Shown here piece by piece: positions 22,901-35,462 of a DNA stretch of 64,000 nt. Location of the stretch: assembly GCA_029204225.1 (NCBI GenBank), contig CM055106.1, positions 36,678,361-36,742,360 on the forward strand. The letters run 5' to 3'. This DNA is from Diphasiastrum complanatum (Eukaryota; Streptophyta; Lycopodiopsida; Lycopodiales; Lycopodiaceae). Position numbers and translations under genes: made by a program. Below the pieces are notes generated by a model. It saw only the letters and a program-made list of their open reading frames with translations. It was not told where the DNA came from and made no database searches. Each line of letters opens with the position of its first letter. Position 1 is the stretch's first letter.

Positions 22901-24804
22901 AAGCACTTCATTTTGACAAGTTACTACTGGAATGCATTCAGTCAAATCAAAAGCAAGTTCATTGCTTTTTGCATCAGTCATATTTTTTTGGGCTGCTTTT
23001 ATTCGTGATTATGCAACATTGTTTTCTGCCATAATTTTGAGATGAAGTGGAAGTTTCTGCACAGTTTATTACTTTGCATGTGCCATGTTTGTTTGTTAAT
23101 AGTGTTGTTATTGGATAATATTTATTGTAGAAGTTATAATATTGATTACTCATATGATCCTTGTCAAAACTTATCGTACTCAATGTATTATCTCAATTGA
23201 ACAATCTCTTTTTACTTTCATTGAATTTCTATTAATTTGAAACATCTTTGTATTGCCTAAAACTCGCAGGCCATTCTAGATAGGCTTCATGCACTCTGTC
23301 TTGTCCAGAAACCAAGCTTATATAATGAAGTGAATGAGCATGATACCAGCAGTAATGTGAACTCAAAAACTGCAACAGCAACTGGACATGAACTTGGTCA
23401 GACAAGTGCAACAGTTACAGAGGAGACAGAGAAAGGGAGAGTGGATACCCTGCGCACATATCAAGGTAAGCAGGCATATGGAGACCAAGTTGCTAAAACA
23501 TCCAAGATGTTGCCAATAAGATTCCATATTCTCAGCGGTTCATCTTGGTTGAAGCTGGTTACAAAACTGCTTAAGCTGTTTATGGAGCGTTTTAGCGTGT
23601 GGTGCTCAAGGTTGCCGTACGCAGATCAAGCTTCTATCCATGGAAGACATCTTGCAGGAGGAGTTGCCACAATCATAATATTTTATGCACTTTTAAAAGA
23701 GCGGCATCACATAGAAAGGTGAAACTTGATTTATAGTTCCAACAAGTGTCAATTTTTTGGCTTATGAATCAATTCTGGATTCGAATCTTGATTCCAACTT
23801 CCAATGTGTCAAAATTTCCCCCCGTTTTTCTGACATGTTATTCAATAACATGAATAATTTTTAGAGTTTTTTTGTATTGTCTGGCAAGAGCTTGTTTCGA
23901 ATTTAATTTTTTTTTTTCCGAATCGATTCAAATCTTGATTTGAATCTCCTCAATTAAAATCTTCCGGGAACTATCACTAGATTCTTTTTCAGTAGGATAT
24001 TTAGCAATGTTTTTCAAACCTAAGCCTGAGCATGCCAAAGGACATTAATATCATGATGGTCTTGTAGTTTTTGCTTTGCATATTCAGAATGATACGGAGC
24101 ATTTTGGTTCCATGTAAATGGTGTACGATCTATCCATTTCCCATGTTTTCCACTGAAAGTTTATTTTCTCGTGTGTCCTCATTTGTTTGGCAAAATGGGA
24201 GTCAAACCCCTATTCTCATGAGGAAAGGAAGTTCTTACCGGCTCAGTACTTAATTGGAGGACCCACTAAAGTATATTTATCTAAAGTCATAGTCGCAAGC
24301 TGATTCAAATTGAGCCTCGATTCCAATTTGCACTTCTATTCAATCTAAATAATTAACTCCATTATATTTTTGCAAGTTTGAACTTTGAATTGTCCCATCT
24401 TAATCGATTCAAGAAAACTCTAGCTCTTTACCCAGAAAATGTGGAAAAAATCATTATGTAAAAAAGAAAAGCTGTATGAAAAAACAGTTCGAATTGCCAA
24501 ATTCCAATCAATTTGATGTGATTTGAAAAGTGTCTGATTCTTTATTCTTTGTAACTAGGCTGAAAATAAAGGAAAATCTCTCTGCGCATCAATGGCCAGC
24601 GTTCTTCATTTCTTTTGATATTTTATCTCCAGTTTATCAATCTGATCAGTTTTTTACTACAGTTTGTGATGACTATCTTGCAGAACCTTGAAGACTTATC
24701 TGAAGACTGTTAAGAGAGGCCTCAGGGACTTTTGGCAATTGGCTTTTGGTTTGCAAATCAGTCCCTTAGTTGCTTCTCAATCCCTACCGGTCTCAAGCAG
24801 GTGA
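16788..24804 (+). CDS. APEM9: APEM9 (DAYU)-like peroxisomal membrane protein gene, 3' three exons
   Basis: Three exons joined in phase by GT–AG introns encode the C-terminal part of a protein I recognise as APEM9/DAYU-like. In Arabidopsis this protein anchors the PEX1–PEX6 AAA-ATPase to the peroxisome membrane, a role like that of PEX26/Pex15. Supporting blocks are SFLEEYFEYWALHQNG, DLAEIYAVHVLGRGCMDPEL and KWVQSSSLLDERKQ|AILDRLHALCLVQ. A hydrophobic segment (HLAGGVATIIIFYALL) follows, then the C-terminal signature RDFWQLAFGLQISPLVASQSLPVSSR. Exons are 16788–16979, 23270–23718 and 24684–24804 (TGA 24802–24804). The first intron is about 6.3 kb and full of transposons. The N-terminal exon(s) must lie upstream, possibly beyond the copia insertion, and were not located with confidence. 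No stop or frame break is seen in these exons, so the gene could be functional. The identification rests on recalled family motifs. Confidence 0.75.
17050..17820 (-). mobile_element. Ty3/gypsy integrase fragment inside intron
   Basis: The reverse strand encodes an integrase of the type seen in the Athila/Tat clade. It reads GGFWWPTLHKDV (zinc-domain end), FVKWGIDFVGPIRPAARY, ARYIIVAANYLTKWVELEQ, then after a frame change FWNEHILTRYGCPIELVSDR, STPYYPRCNAK, and RTDWEHKLQAARWAFQITYK ending at VYGQEA. In the first block the catalytic Asp of the usual ATDY is replaced (AANY). No LTR, RT or gag is present. It is a dead fragment in the host intron, antisense to the gene, and a relative of the larger element at 47188–53655. 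Confidence 0.85.
17832..18146 (+). other. Coiled-coil-like open frame, probably transposon-derived
   Basis: A 104-codon open frame with a heptad-like, Glu/Lys/Leu-rich stretch (MNSELHIVKIEM…NKLQKEVNMLRQEL…FKELEDKLEKQKEAL). It lies beside the gypsy integrase fragment but on the opposite strand. I do not recognise a family. Coiled-coil frames also accompany the gypsy element at 47–50 kb, so transposon origin is plausible. Expression is unknown. Confidence 0.3.
18147..18960. other. Intronic sequence, nothing recognised
   Basis: AT-rich, short frames only, ending at the GC-rich start of the second hAT element. Confidence 0.4.
18965..22285 (+). mobile_element. Second hAT transposon, decayed, inside APEM9-like intron
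   Basis: It starts near 18965 with GC-rich repeats of ggaacg/cgttcc (18970–19020). It ends near 22220–22280 with the same motifs inverted (gcgttcc, ccagaacgtgttccgg). The interior is paralogous to the 3398–6918 element: BED finger, DUF659 core and acidic tail in the same order on the plus strand. Terminal bases align only loosely and I could not fix an 8-bp duplication. Candidate repeats are tttgatct at 18950 and tttgatcc at 22278. The ends are approximate. Confidence 0.75.
19572..21980 (+). pseudogene. hAT transposase (BED, DUF659) remnant
   Basis: The BED block at 19590–19750 (RRWRCLFCGGTFCSTMTRIR) is followed by a Gly/Pro-rich spacer. The pre-DUF659 block FALVDTSIFRDMMREIA…TREALRTRHLREEQACITREL (20380–20540) comes next. 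The DUF659 core then runs across frame changes: GVDAS, HVVQVAIDNANNC and TPCAAHCIDLLMHDI (20640–20880). Next are LVTFVTRKKRALTMFRTYS, a helical WLE…FWQQVEQLVEVLQLVY block with stops (about 21120–21290), and AIREKWLDRWNFFHKPIHTV (about 21420–21480). The SDSDEEESPSD acidic tail (about 21930) ends it. It retains more of the mid-region than the first hAT copy but also lacks the C-terminal dimerisation motif. Many stops and frame shifts make it inactive. Confidence 0.82.
22286..23269. other. Intronic sequence up to APEM9-like exon B
   Basis: No recognisable gene or repeat. It ends in the exon B splice acceptor. Confidence 0.5.
23270..23718 (+). CDS. APEM9: APEM9-like exon B, including predicted membrane segment
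   Basis: The acceptor is aactcgcag|GCC and the donor CATAGAAAG|gtgaaa. It encodes AILDRLHALCLVQKPSLYNE, a Ser/Thr/Glu-rich linker, then basic and aromatic residues leading to the hydrophobic GGVATIIIFYALL. An internal aaggtaagc near 23464 could act as an alternative donor, but the frame is open through it. Confidence 0.75.
23719..24683. other. APEM9-like intron between exons B and C
   Basis: A 965-bp AT-rich intron bounded by gtgaaa and cttgcag. No nested element recognised. Confidence 0.65.
24684..24804 (+). CDS. APEM9: APEM9-like terminal exon
   Basis: The acceptor is atcttgcag|A. The split codon AG|A restores Arg. It encodes TLKTYLKTVKRGLRDFWQLA followed by the conserved SP-L-ASQ-LP tail and TGA. 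The tail after the membrane segment is the most conserved part of the family. Confidence 0.78.
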
Positions 24805-26019
24805 TGTGGCGCCAAAGAAAGTGGTTTTATGATCTGCTCTTTCTTTTGGAGGCCCATCACCTTGAAAGTTGATGTCATGTATTCTTCAATCAAGATGGTA
24901 ACCAAGAACAAAATCTATAATAGAAATACGATTCCTGGATGTCCAAGTCCTGTGCATCGTATTCATCTGCTAAGAATTCTTTTGCTCAGGCTGCAAGGTT
25001 TGCTATCGGAGTCGTTCAGTATTTTCTCATATCAACCTGTGCCACAAGTTTACGAGGAAAAGGTGTACATATTTTTTTCGCGTAAACTTCTCAATTAGTT
25101 CTCAAGGGTATTTGGTTCAAGCATTGCACTGCACTTATGCATGCATCAAATGGACATTTTTGAGGATTGGATCATGCAGAACCTTCAATCAGTATCTGCA
25201 ACGGTGGCTTTTGTTGCTTTTTCTCAGATTGGCTAGACAAAACATTCAGAATGTGTATAGTAGAGTCTTTGTCTATGTATTTTAATGTGCATAAACTTTG
25301 CTGATAGATCTCTGTACTTTTTGGCCTATCATCATCTCCTTCCATTTAAAATTGTGTTTTCTTCTGTGGACAAAGGTCCCATAGTTGACAAAATTTCAAA
25401 GTTCATAACGAATTGTAAGACTATTTTTTGGGGTCCTTTACATGTTTAACAACATTGAAGTACAGTTCAGAACCATGAAGTACATAGATTATTGATAAGG
25501 CAGCAACTACTATTTTCAAGGTTCGTAAATTGCTTCTTACATGCACTTTGATCAGATAACAAAATGCAAAAATGCTGTATAGAAAACATAATAAAGAAGG
25601 GTGAAATCTATCAGCTGATCTACGCCCTAGAACTGTTTAACAGAGTACCAACATCTCAAAGCTGAGTACTTCTAACAAGAGAGTATGGAATCCAAGTTCA
25701 AAGATTAAGGAGACTATGGATATTATAATCGTCAGCCAAATAAAAGTGAAACCTAGTTCTTAAGGATCCCTGTCTTTTTTTGTGTTGGCATTTCTTATAT
25801 TGTATAAGCTCCTAAACCCTGAGAAAGCCCACTCCTATATCGTCTTCCAGATATATGATCTCTTTTGCAAAAAACATTGCACACTATACAAGGGACCATG
25901 AATGCTAAAAAGCATTGGCAAGAACAGGCTCTAATGCATCCCAAGAAATAAGCAAGCTCTTCAGTCCCCATCTCAAGTCAAAATTTCTTGCATTTGCTTA
26001 CAGGGTAGGACACCTAACA
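24805..26019. other. 3' flank of APEM9-like gene
   Basis: Presumably 3' UTR followed by intergenic DNA. A frame at 24829–25098 is open but has no family signature. No clear terminator can be defined. Confidence 0.4.
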
Positions 26020-26200
26020 ATCTCTAAGGTACTGAATTCTATCTCAGCTTAAAGTTTTGGTCAACATATCTGCAATCATCTCTTTAGTAGGACAACAATT
26101 GTTGTCTATAAGGCTAGCTAATATTCATTTTTTAGTTCTTTGACATGAGAAAAGTCCACTTCACTTAATAAAAAATAAATAAAATATTCCATGTCTTCAT
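26020..26200 (-). mobile_element. Copia RNase H C-terminal fragment
   Basis: Reverse-strand reading gives KVDFSHVKELKNEY, then CPTKEMIADMLTKTLS. This is the hallmark C-terminal end of copia RNase H (…PTKE–ADILTK…). Short isolated fragment. Confidence 0.7.
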
Positions 26201-26247
26201 AAAAAAATAACAAGTGAAAAACTGCTACATACCTCTGTCCATCACAA

Positions 26248-26283
26248 CCCCCCCCCCCCCCCCCCTCTCTCTCTCTCTCTCTC
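26248..26283. repeat. Poly-C run followed by (TC)n
   Basis: About 18 consecutive C followed by about nine TC units. It gives rise to a spurious Gly-rich reverse frame. Confidence 0.95.
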
Positions 26284-26324
26284 ATGCAATAATCTTCGAC
26301 CATGTCAGTTAGCTGGTGTCCAAG

Positions 26325-26382
26325 ACCTTCAAAGTGAGAGCAGAGTTGCATGAACCTTCAAAGTGAGAGCAGAGTTGCATGA
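26325..26382. repeat. Perfect tandem duplication, 2 x 29 bp
   Basis: The unit beginning accttcaaagtgagagcaga is repeated head-to-tail without mismatch. Confidence 0.95.
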
Positions 26383-26508
26383 TGCACCATAGGTGTTTTG
26401 GTAGAGAAAGCGGACTTGCGGTTGAACAAGATCCACCAAATGAATTTGCACTCTGATTTTGTTTCCAAGAAATATCTTGAAGATTTAGGCACGGCTTTGG
26501 TTTTTGCC

Positions 26509-26524
26509 AAGAGGAGGAAGAATG
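26509..26524. repeat. SINE target-site duplication, left copy
   Basis: 16 bp, identical to 26611–26626. Without the SINE and one copy, a surrounding open frame (KRRKN…EAIEIAKTTFR) reads through. Confidence 0.85.
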
Positions 26525-26610
26525 CTTCTTGGTTTCCAAGGGGAGGCTCGAACCTGGGACCAAAGAAACTTTGGATGCCAAGCTAACCAGTTGAGCCAAC
26601 CCCGTTGGGT
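26525..26610 (-). mobile_element. Short tRNA-derived SINE (86 bp) with 16-bp target duplication
   Basis: On the reverse strand the unit opens acccaacggggttggctcaa. It carries an RNA polymerase III A box (tggctcaactgg, 26599–26588) and a B box (ggttcgagcc, within 26556–26545), spaced as in a tRNA. The 3' end folds as cttgg-aaa-ccaag. The perfect 16-bp repeat aagaggaggaagaatg lies immediately on both sides (26509–26524 and 26611–26626). That is a classic target-primed insertion footprint and fixes the boundaries. No poly-A tail is present. Plant SINEs are usually 100–350 bp, so this is unusually short. It may be an internally or 3'-truncated copy. Confidence 0.85.
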
Positions 26611-26626
26611 AAGAGGAGGAAGAATG
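26611..26626. repeat. SINE target-site duplication, right copy
   Basis: 16 bp, identical to 26509–26524. Confidence 0.85.
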
Positions 26627-26789
26627 AGGCCATAGAGATTGCAAAGACTACATTCCGATAGGGGCAACATAGCTAAACAAAGAAACATAATCCATTTGTG
26701 AATGTTTTCGGAAGCTATTGGAACAACTCTACAACATTTCATAGTTCCCAAAGAACACTATTTATGAGAAAACGAAGATTTATTCACGT

Positions 26790-27190
26790 AATTTATAGTC
26801 ACATTGATGGAAGTCAATGACAAGCTAATTGCATTTGATGAATATGAAAAAGTAGATTGCTTTTTCTACAGGCAGCTGGTTGGTAGTTTGACATGTTCTC
26901 ATATCGCACATTTTGTTGGTGTTGTCAGTCAATCTATGCAAGATCTTACACAAACACATTGGAAGTATGTGGGAAATGGATTTTCAGATACATTCGACGT
27001 GGAACATTCAATTATGGCTTGAAATATGATCAATGTGAAATACAAGTCTTGGTATGTTATACAAATGTAGCTTGGGTAGGTCACATAGATGACAAAAGAT
27101 CTACCATTGGTTATTACAGCAACCTAAAGAGATCCAGTCCACCCTCTATGTTACGAAAGAAAACGGAGATAATGCGAAAACAACAAGATC
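26790..27190 (+). mobile_element. Copia RT-end/RNase H fragment
   Basis: The plus strand encodes FYRQLVGSLTCSHIAHFVGVV. One frame shift later come WIFRYIRRGTFNYGLKYD, CYTNVAWVGHIDDKRSTIGY and a truncated end. These are the conserved copia linker and RNase H blocks. It stands alone without RT or LTR. Confidence 0.8.
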
Positions 27191-27820
27191 TAAATTGATT
27201 TCGATTGAACTATTGAATGCGAATCACACAAGAGTAGAACCACTAGAAAAATTCAATAACACAGACAACACTTGGAGAATAGTGTGCAATAGCTTTTGTT
27301 TTGTAGAGTTTCGTGATAAACACGACGTTTCTCACGAAGATCCTATGGACTATTTGGTAGACATTATAAGGCTCACGACTGGCATTAGGAGTTGATCCAT
27401 TCTTTTAATTATGCCTTGTAATTAAGTTATACAGATATAAATAAGGCACACAGATGCAAATGTACATGCACTTTTCATATACGTTGACAAATAGAATGTT
27501 ATGTACACTCTCTTGTGTTTCAATCAAGCTATTTCAAGAGAAATTGATCTGTGTTGTTGTGTAATTTTTTGTTATCTCTGATCTTTGTAGCTTAATGATT
27601 CATAGATAGAACGTAATTATCAGAATGTGCATGCTGAGTGCTTATGAATGCCGCACACAATTTAAATTGTGTATGTCTATGAAATCAATTGCATAGATTC
27701 TTACGATTTTAAAGTTTGGATTAAGTAAGTCCAACATAATTCTGAACTTGAATTTGATAGGCATAGTACATTGCATTGAGGAAATAGATCTTACAATCCA
27801 TCCATTTACGTTTCCCAACA

Positions 27821-27834
27821 TGGTATCAGAGCGG
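27821..27834 (+). promoter_or_regulatory. Primer binding site (initiator tRNA-Met)
   Basis: tggtatcagagcgg, complementary to the plant initiator tRNA-Met 3' end, placed directly after a CA dinucleotide that would close the 5' LTR. Confidence 0.8.
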
Positions 27835-27979
27835 ATATCAGAGCATTCTTGAACTTTGACTCAAAGAAGTGTAAGATATCAGAACTCCTGTTCTAATAAA
27901 GTGTAGGCATTTCATTGATTGTTTTTCATTCAATACGAATCAGTCTATTATCTACATAAAATCTTTCCTGAATTTCCAA

Positions 27980-28720
27980 ATGGATCCTCAATCGAAAGTT
28001 GGTCTTATTGTAGACAAGCTCGAAGGACCAAATTACCACTTGCGGAAATTCAAGATGAAAGTGGTGTTGATGGCCAAGGAACTATGGAAAATAGTCACTG
28101 GTATTGGACTACTTCCTAGTGCTGATGAGCAAGCTATTTTCAAATTGAAGCTCAGGCCTTTGCCTTAATCATCCTGAATCTATCAAATACATAGATTGGC
28201 CATATCAGACAAGCCAATCTTCCAAGGAAGCATGGGACATTCCCAGCACACTTTATTATCCATAATCACAATAACCAATTCAAGACACTACTAGAGCAGA
28301 TGATAGTAATTGGTTCGCTCAGTGAGGACTCCGGTGCTGTTACGAACTTGTTATCTAGCTCGTCGTCGTCTTTTGAAAACTGGGTGATGGTCATTTCAAC
28401 CCACTCAAAAGTTACTTTATCTGAGTCAATACTATGCTGATGTAGGAGGACATTTGAAAGAATGGTGCATCCTCATCCTCCATTGAAGACTCACATGCTC
28501 TATACTCCAAGAAAGATTTGAACAAGAAACACAAGAAGAAGAAGACAATCAAGAATGACCAAATTTAGAATCAGTCATAGCAAACGACCTAGATTTACAA
28601 TAAGCAACCTGCTCAAAAGACTAAGAGGATGTTTTGCAAGTTGTTACTTCGTGATTGAGACCATGCTTAAAACAGCCCTGTCTTGATCAATAAAGAATTA
28701 GGCATTATAGACTTGGGCAT
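27980..28720 (+). pseudogene. Copia gag, broken
   Basis: The ATG at 27980 opens MDPQSKVGLIVDKLEGPNYH, followed by LRKFKMKVVLMAKELWKIV, the standard N-terminal Gag block. A stop follows after about 62 residues. Pieces of the remaining Gag can be read in other frames to about 28,700 (for example a KHKKKKTIK basic run near 28540). Confidence 0.8.
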
Positions 28721-31045
28721 TTGAATCATGCATCTATTGCTAATATGTTTAAGCATTCTTTAGTTCTTGATCTTGATTATCGAAGTAAGAACTTCGACCC
28801 TACACTCTACCAAGGTTGTATTTGGGAAAACAAACTAGAAGACTTTCTAAATCAAATCAAGAACATGTATCCAAAATCTATTAGACATAATTCATTCAGA
28901 TATATGTGGCCCAATGCAAACACCATCATTATTTGATGCTAAATTCTTTATTACATTCATTGATGACTATTCAAAAAGGACTGTTGTATTTTTCATGAAG
29001 CACAAATGTAAAGCCTTTCACTTCTTCAAGATTTACAAAAAGAATGCTGAGCTGCAGATGTGAACAAATATCAAAGCTCTTAGAACTGACAAGGGCGGTG
29101 AATACATATCCAACATTCAATGCATTCAAGCAGTATCATTCAACCAATGAGATTGAACAACAATATACAACTTTCTACTCTCCACAGTCCAATGGACTTA
29201 ATGAAAGGTAAATAGAATTTTGGTTGAATCTACCAAATGCATGATTGCTCATGCATCATTATCCAATTTTTTTTCGTATCACATTGTTTTCGTAGCAGCT
29301 TATCTACAAAATCGATCTTCAACCAAAGGTCTATCTAATAATAAGACCCTTATCAAGTCTGGACTGGTTCCAAAAGCCTTCATTAAAGCATTGAATTTTT
29401 TTGGATGCACTACCTATGCTCATGTTCCTAAGACACCATAAAGAAGCTAGACGATCATTCTATAAAAACAATCTTTGTTGGTTATTCATCTTCAAATGGA
29501 ATCTATAAGTTGTACTATGATCTTGCTACATGTAAAGTTCTCACTAGCAGGGATGATACTTTCCTTGAAGATCAGTTCATCAACTTAAAGGGTAAGAACA
29601 AGATCATAGCTGATGGTCATGCTCAAAATACTGATGAACATCAAAATACAATTTCAATTTCTTCAAACAGCTACCCCATAGATTCTAATTCAGAAGAAGA
29701 ACAAGAAGTTGTAACTCAGGAGCATCCAATCCAACATCAAATTTTTCAACTAGAGGCACATCTCAGAAGGTCTACAAGAGTCCGAACTTAGTCTGTCAGA
29801 TTCACTGATGAATATGCTCATTATCTTTCACAAGAGCCAACCACAGTTGATGAAGCACTTGCACAGGCAGATTATGACCTTTGGAAGAAAGCCATGGATA
29901 GAATATAACTCTTTGATGAAGAAAAATATTTGGACTGACATTTAGTTGCTTGTATGTGATCCAACTCTACAAGAAAACGATGTGTGTTTGAAGGAAAATA
30001 TATATTGTAACATTGGGTACACACGATGAACCACCACCCAATTTTAAGGTTTCAAAGAATCAACTCATTCCTTATCCAACAAGGATTCACACTAAGCTCT
30101 ATAGATTGTAATGTCTACTTCAAGGCCATTCAAGAATTCTTTCTAATCATCACACTATATGTGGATGATATATTGTTGTTAAACAATAACATGAATATGA
30201 TAAAGGATGCCAAGAGGATGTTGTCTCAAGAATTTGAAATGACAGACCTAGGAGAAGCTCACTACTGTCTTGGAATCCAAATTCATCGAGAGAAGAAGAA
30301 GAAGCTACTCTACATCACTCAATAGACTCAAATGGATCTTTAATATGCTTTCAAAATTCAATTTCATTAATTGCAAGCTTGTACATTCTCCTATGGATCT
30401 AGGTCTCAAGTTTTCCAAAGAGCAATGCCCTCAAACCAAAGAGGATAAGGACGAGATGAAGGGATATCCATTCAGTCAATTATTGGATTCCTAATGTAAG
30501 CAATGATTTCCACAAGGCCAAACCTTGCACACGTTGTTAGCTCTCTGAGACAATTCATGGAAAATCCTGGAATGATCCATTGGAGAGCTCTACTCAGAGT
30601 CATAAGGTATGTATGAGCTACTATGGACCTATGCATATGTTACGTGGAGGTAAACCCAGACCAAATCTTTACGTTTCATGGATACACAGATGCAAGTTGG
30701 ACAGGTGATATTGATACATGAAAATCCAAATTTGGATTCATATTCTTTTCAACAATGGTCCAATTTTCCAAAATAGCCATATATTAAACCTCCATTGCAT
30801 TGTCCTCAACAACGGTAGAGTACATTGCAGCTACGCAGGCTATGAAAGAAGCAATCTGGTTGAAAAAATTACTATTTGACATTGGCCTCAAAAACATTGC
30901 CCCAACAACTATTCATTGTGATAACCAAAGTGCGACTGCATTGGCTATCAATCCTAGATCCTATTTTAGGAGTAAGCACATTAAAATCAAATATCATTAC
31001 ATCAAGAGTAGAATTCTCAATGAGGAAGTATGTTTACTAATTTGA
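28721..31045 (+). pseudogene. Copia pol: integrase, reverse transcriptase, RNase H, broken
   Basis: Integrase core pieces (TIQKG…, TFYSPQSNGLNER, AAYLQNRSSTKGLSN, FGCTTYAHVP) occupy 28900–29450. A DNLE-type spacer and a YSLR-like region follow. RT is reduced to its second half, with LYVDDILLLNN (catalytic YVDD, about 30160) and MTDLGEAHYCLGIQI (about 30240–30285). RNase H has the STTVEYIAATQAMKEAIWLKK block (about 30805) and IHCDNQSATALAINP (about 30914–30960), then KHIKIKYHYIKSR. The RT N-terminal half is missing between about 29790 and 30026. Confidence 0.85.
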
Positions 31046-31142
31046 AAACACAATACATGGCAACAAATATGTTTACAAAGGCATTAAGTCAAGAGGCACA
31101 CAATCTTGGATTTGTTAATCAAGGCATTCATGGATCCATATT

Positions 31143-31156
31143 GGGGGGGGGGGGGG
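31143..31156. repeat. Poly-G run (14 G)
   Basis: It follows the copia RNase H end. It may be an expanded polypurine tract, as it sits where a PPT is expected. Confidence 0.9.
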
Positions 31157-31159
31157 ACA

Positions 31160-31619
31160 TTCTGCGAGTAAATCGAGTTTCTGCGCAGTGAGAATAGCAA
31201 AAATTGAATGCACATGGAATGCCATTAAATTTTGACATTTTTGGAAGTCTGTTGAGTCAGTATTAACTATAGTAACTCTAACTCCTAAATCGGCATGACT
31301 TGTGGAGGCCCCCATTGGGAGTGTTTGCTACTTCAGTCCGGGGCCAGGAGTTGACAAGGCCACATATAGGGTTTTTGAGCCCAACCTTTTGATAACATGA
31401 TGGGGTGGGACGTGGAGCACCTCGACGTGGCTCGTGGAAGCCCATTGAGAGTGTCTGCTACTTCAGTCCAGGGCCAGTAGTCCCACAGGCCCAAATAGGG
31501 GCCCTTCAGGGGCAAAAACCGCACTTGACTTTTAGCCCTGCTTTGATGCGTTCCAATCGGTTGTTCTCATGGTTCCTCTCTCACTCACGGTTCTCACGGT
31601 TCCTCTCTCTCACTCACAA
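31160..31619. other. Sequence with a diverged direct repeat
   Basis: A block near 31305–31350 (tgtttgctacttcagtccgg) recurs, diverged, at 31436–31480 (tgtctgctacttcagtccag), about 131 bp apart. This may be a decayed LTR or minisatellite. No gene seen. Confidence 0.5.
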
Positions 31620-31728
31620 TTCTAACAGTTCCCCTCTCTCTCTCTCTCTCTCTCTCAGGTGCTCTCTCCCTCTCTCTCTCACTCACCGTGAGAGACGTTG
31701 AGAACCGTGAGTGCTCTCAACGGTTTTT

Positions 31729-31859
<131 letters not shown>

Positions 31860-31882
31860 GCAGAGGACCGCATTTCATTGCA

Positions 31883-32650
<768 letters not shown>

Positions 32651-32667
32651 GGTTCTCTCTGCCTGCG

Positions 32668-32771
<104 letters not shown>

Positions 32772-32981
32772 GCCGTGTTCTGCTCGTTGGTAGACTTTCA
32801 TGCACATCTATGGTATTTTTGCTTTCTTACTCTATTCGCTACTTCTTCTTACAGATCTCTGTAATATTCTCATCACTTTTTCTCTCTCCACACAGTTATG
32901 ATCCAGAGAGGATTGTTTATACCTCCACTATGTAGAGTTTACAAGATAGCTAAACATAGAATCACAAGACTAGCTAACGCT

Positions 32982-34450
<1,469 letters not shown>

Positions 34451-34461
34451 GGTTCTCACGG

Positions 34462-34575
<114 letters not shown>

Positions 34576-34884
34576 ATGGTTATCACAGTGGTTTGCTGTT
34601 TGGAAAAGCATTTTGGGCTGTAGTTCTGTAATTGTCACCTAATTGCCTAATGTTCAAGCTGTGACAGATTCGATTACTACTCTAATGATTACTGAATAAA
34701 GTTGTCGGCTATATTTATTACTGTAACCAAAATGCTTGCTAGATTGATTTCACTAAGTGGGTTGACATTGTTGAATGCATTATCTAGTTGATTTGTCCTC
34801 TTATGATTAGATAGAATAGTTGGCTATATGGCAAATTATTGTAATACTTCTGTTGTAACTAAAAGGTTTGCTAGGTAGGTATTC

Positions 34885-35362
34885 TCAGAGTGGGTTATGG
34901 AAACTACATAGCTCAAGAATCTTCAAGGCCTCCAGTCTGAGTGCCTCGTAGAGTACTTCTCTGGCAACCCAAATGCAAAACATCTTGTCACCAACAAGAA
35001 TACTGTACTGTTCTTGAGCCACAACTCCTCCCAAGCAATTTTTGAGCCACTGACACCTGGTCTCATTAGAAACATCTGCCAAATGCAAAGCATTCAATTT
35101 TTCCAAACCCAATGAGAATCCCTTTTCTTCCAAAGCTTTTGTGGTTATAATTCTACCACTGAGCTCCATTCTTGGGATCCATGACACCCAATAATTTACT
35201 CATTCGATTGCCATATTTTTTTCTTATACGCAATTCAGCATCGGCCTGATGTTTTGGCTGAGTTGTTGTGTCTGTCATCTTACTCAATAGCTCATCAACC
35301 TCGCGCTGAATCTCATTCTGGATACATAAAAAGCAATACATTATGCATCTTAAAATCTTCAA
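34885..35362 (-). pseudogene. Unrecognised protein-coding remnant
   Basis: Two overlapping reverse-strand frames look like one protein with a frame shift. The upstream frame reads EIQREVDELLSKMTD…ELRIRKKYGNRMSKLLGVMDP. The downstream one reads SGRIITTKALEEKGFSLGLEKL…DVSNETRCQWLKNCLGG…VAREVLYEALRLEALKILEL. The composition is ordinary (Leu, Glu, Lys, no low complexity), unlike neighbouring noise. I do not recognise a family. It may be an exon piece or a captured cDNA fragment. The frame change falls near ggagctcagtgg (about 35160), where no convincing splice donor is present. Confidence 0.35.
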
Positions 35363-35462
35363 ACAAATAATGAAAGTGATGGAATCTTTTTCAGAGACAA
35401 GAGAAGCACTTAAGGGTTACGAGGAAACTTCCCACTACCAGCAATCACTGCCTAGAGATACA
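35363..35462. other. Flank carrying one 35-bp minisatellite unit
   Basis: The 24-bp stretch ccagcaatcactgcctagag plus ata (about 35438–35460) matches the minisatellite on the other side of the triple-LTR array (37650–37754). Both flanks therefore belong to one original array. Confidence 0.6.

Larger units (their letters stand above)
27400..31110 (+). mobile_element. Ty1/copia element, plus strand, 3'-truncated and decayed
   Basis: An LTR-like promoter region has a TATA-type atataaataagg near 27432 and ends …cccaaca just before a PBS at 27821. Coding order is gag, integrase, RT, RNase H. A matching 3' LTR was not found. After RNase H the sequence runs into a 14-G tract at 31143 and unrelated DNA. 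The 5' limit of the LTR is therefore undefined. Every domain contains stops, so the element is dead. Confidence 0.8.

Noticed and set aside
26525-26610. Functional tRNA gene
   Set aside because: It has A and B boxes, but the acceptor and anticodon arms do not close as a tRNA, and perfect 16-bp duplications flank it. A SINE explains it better.
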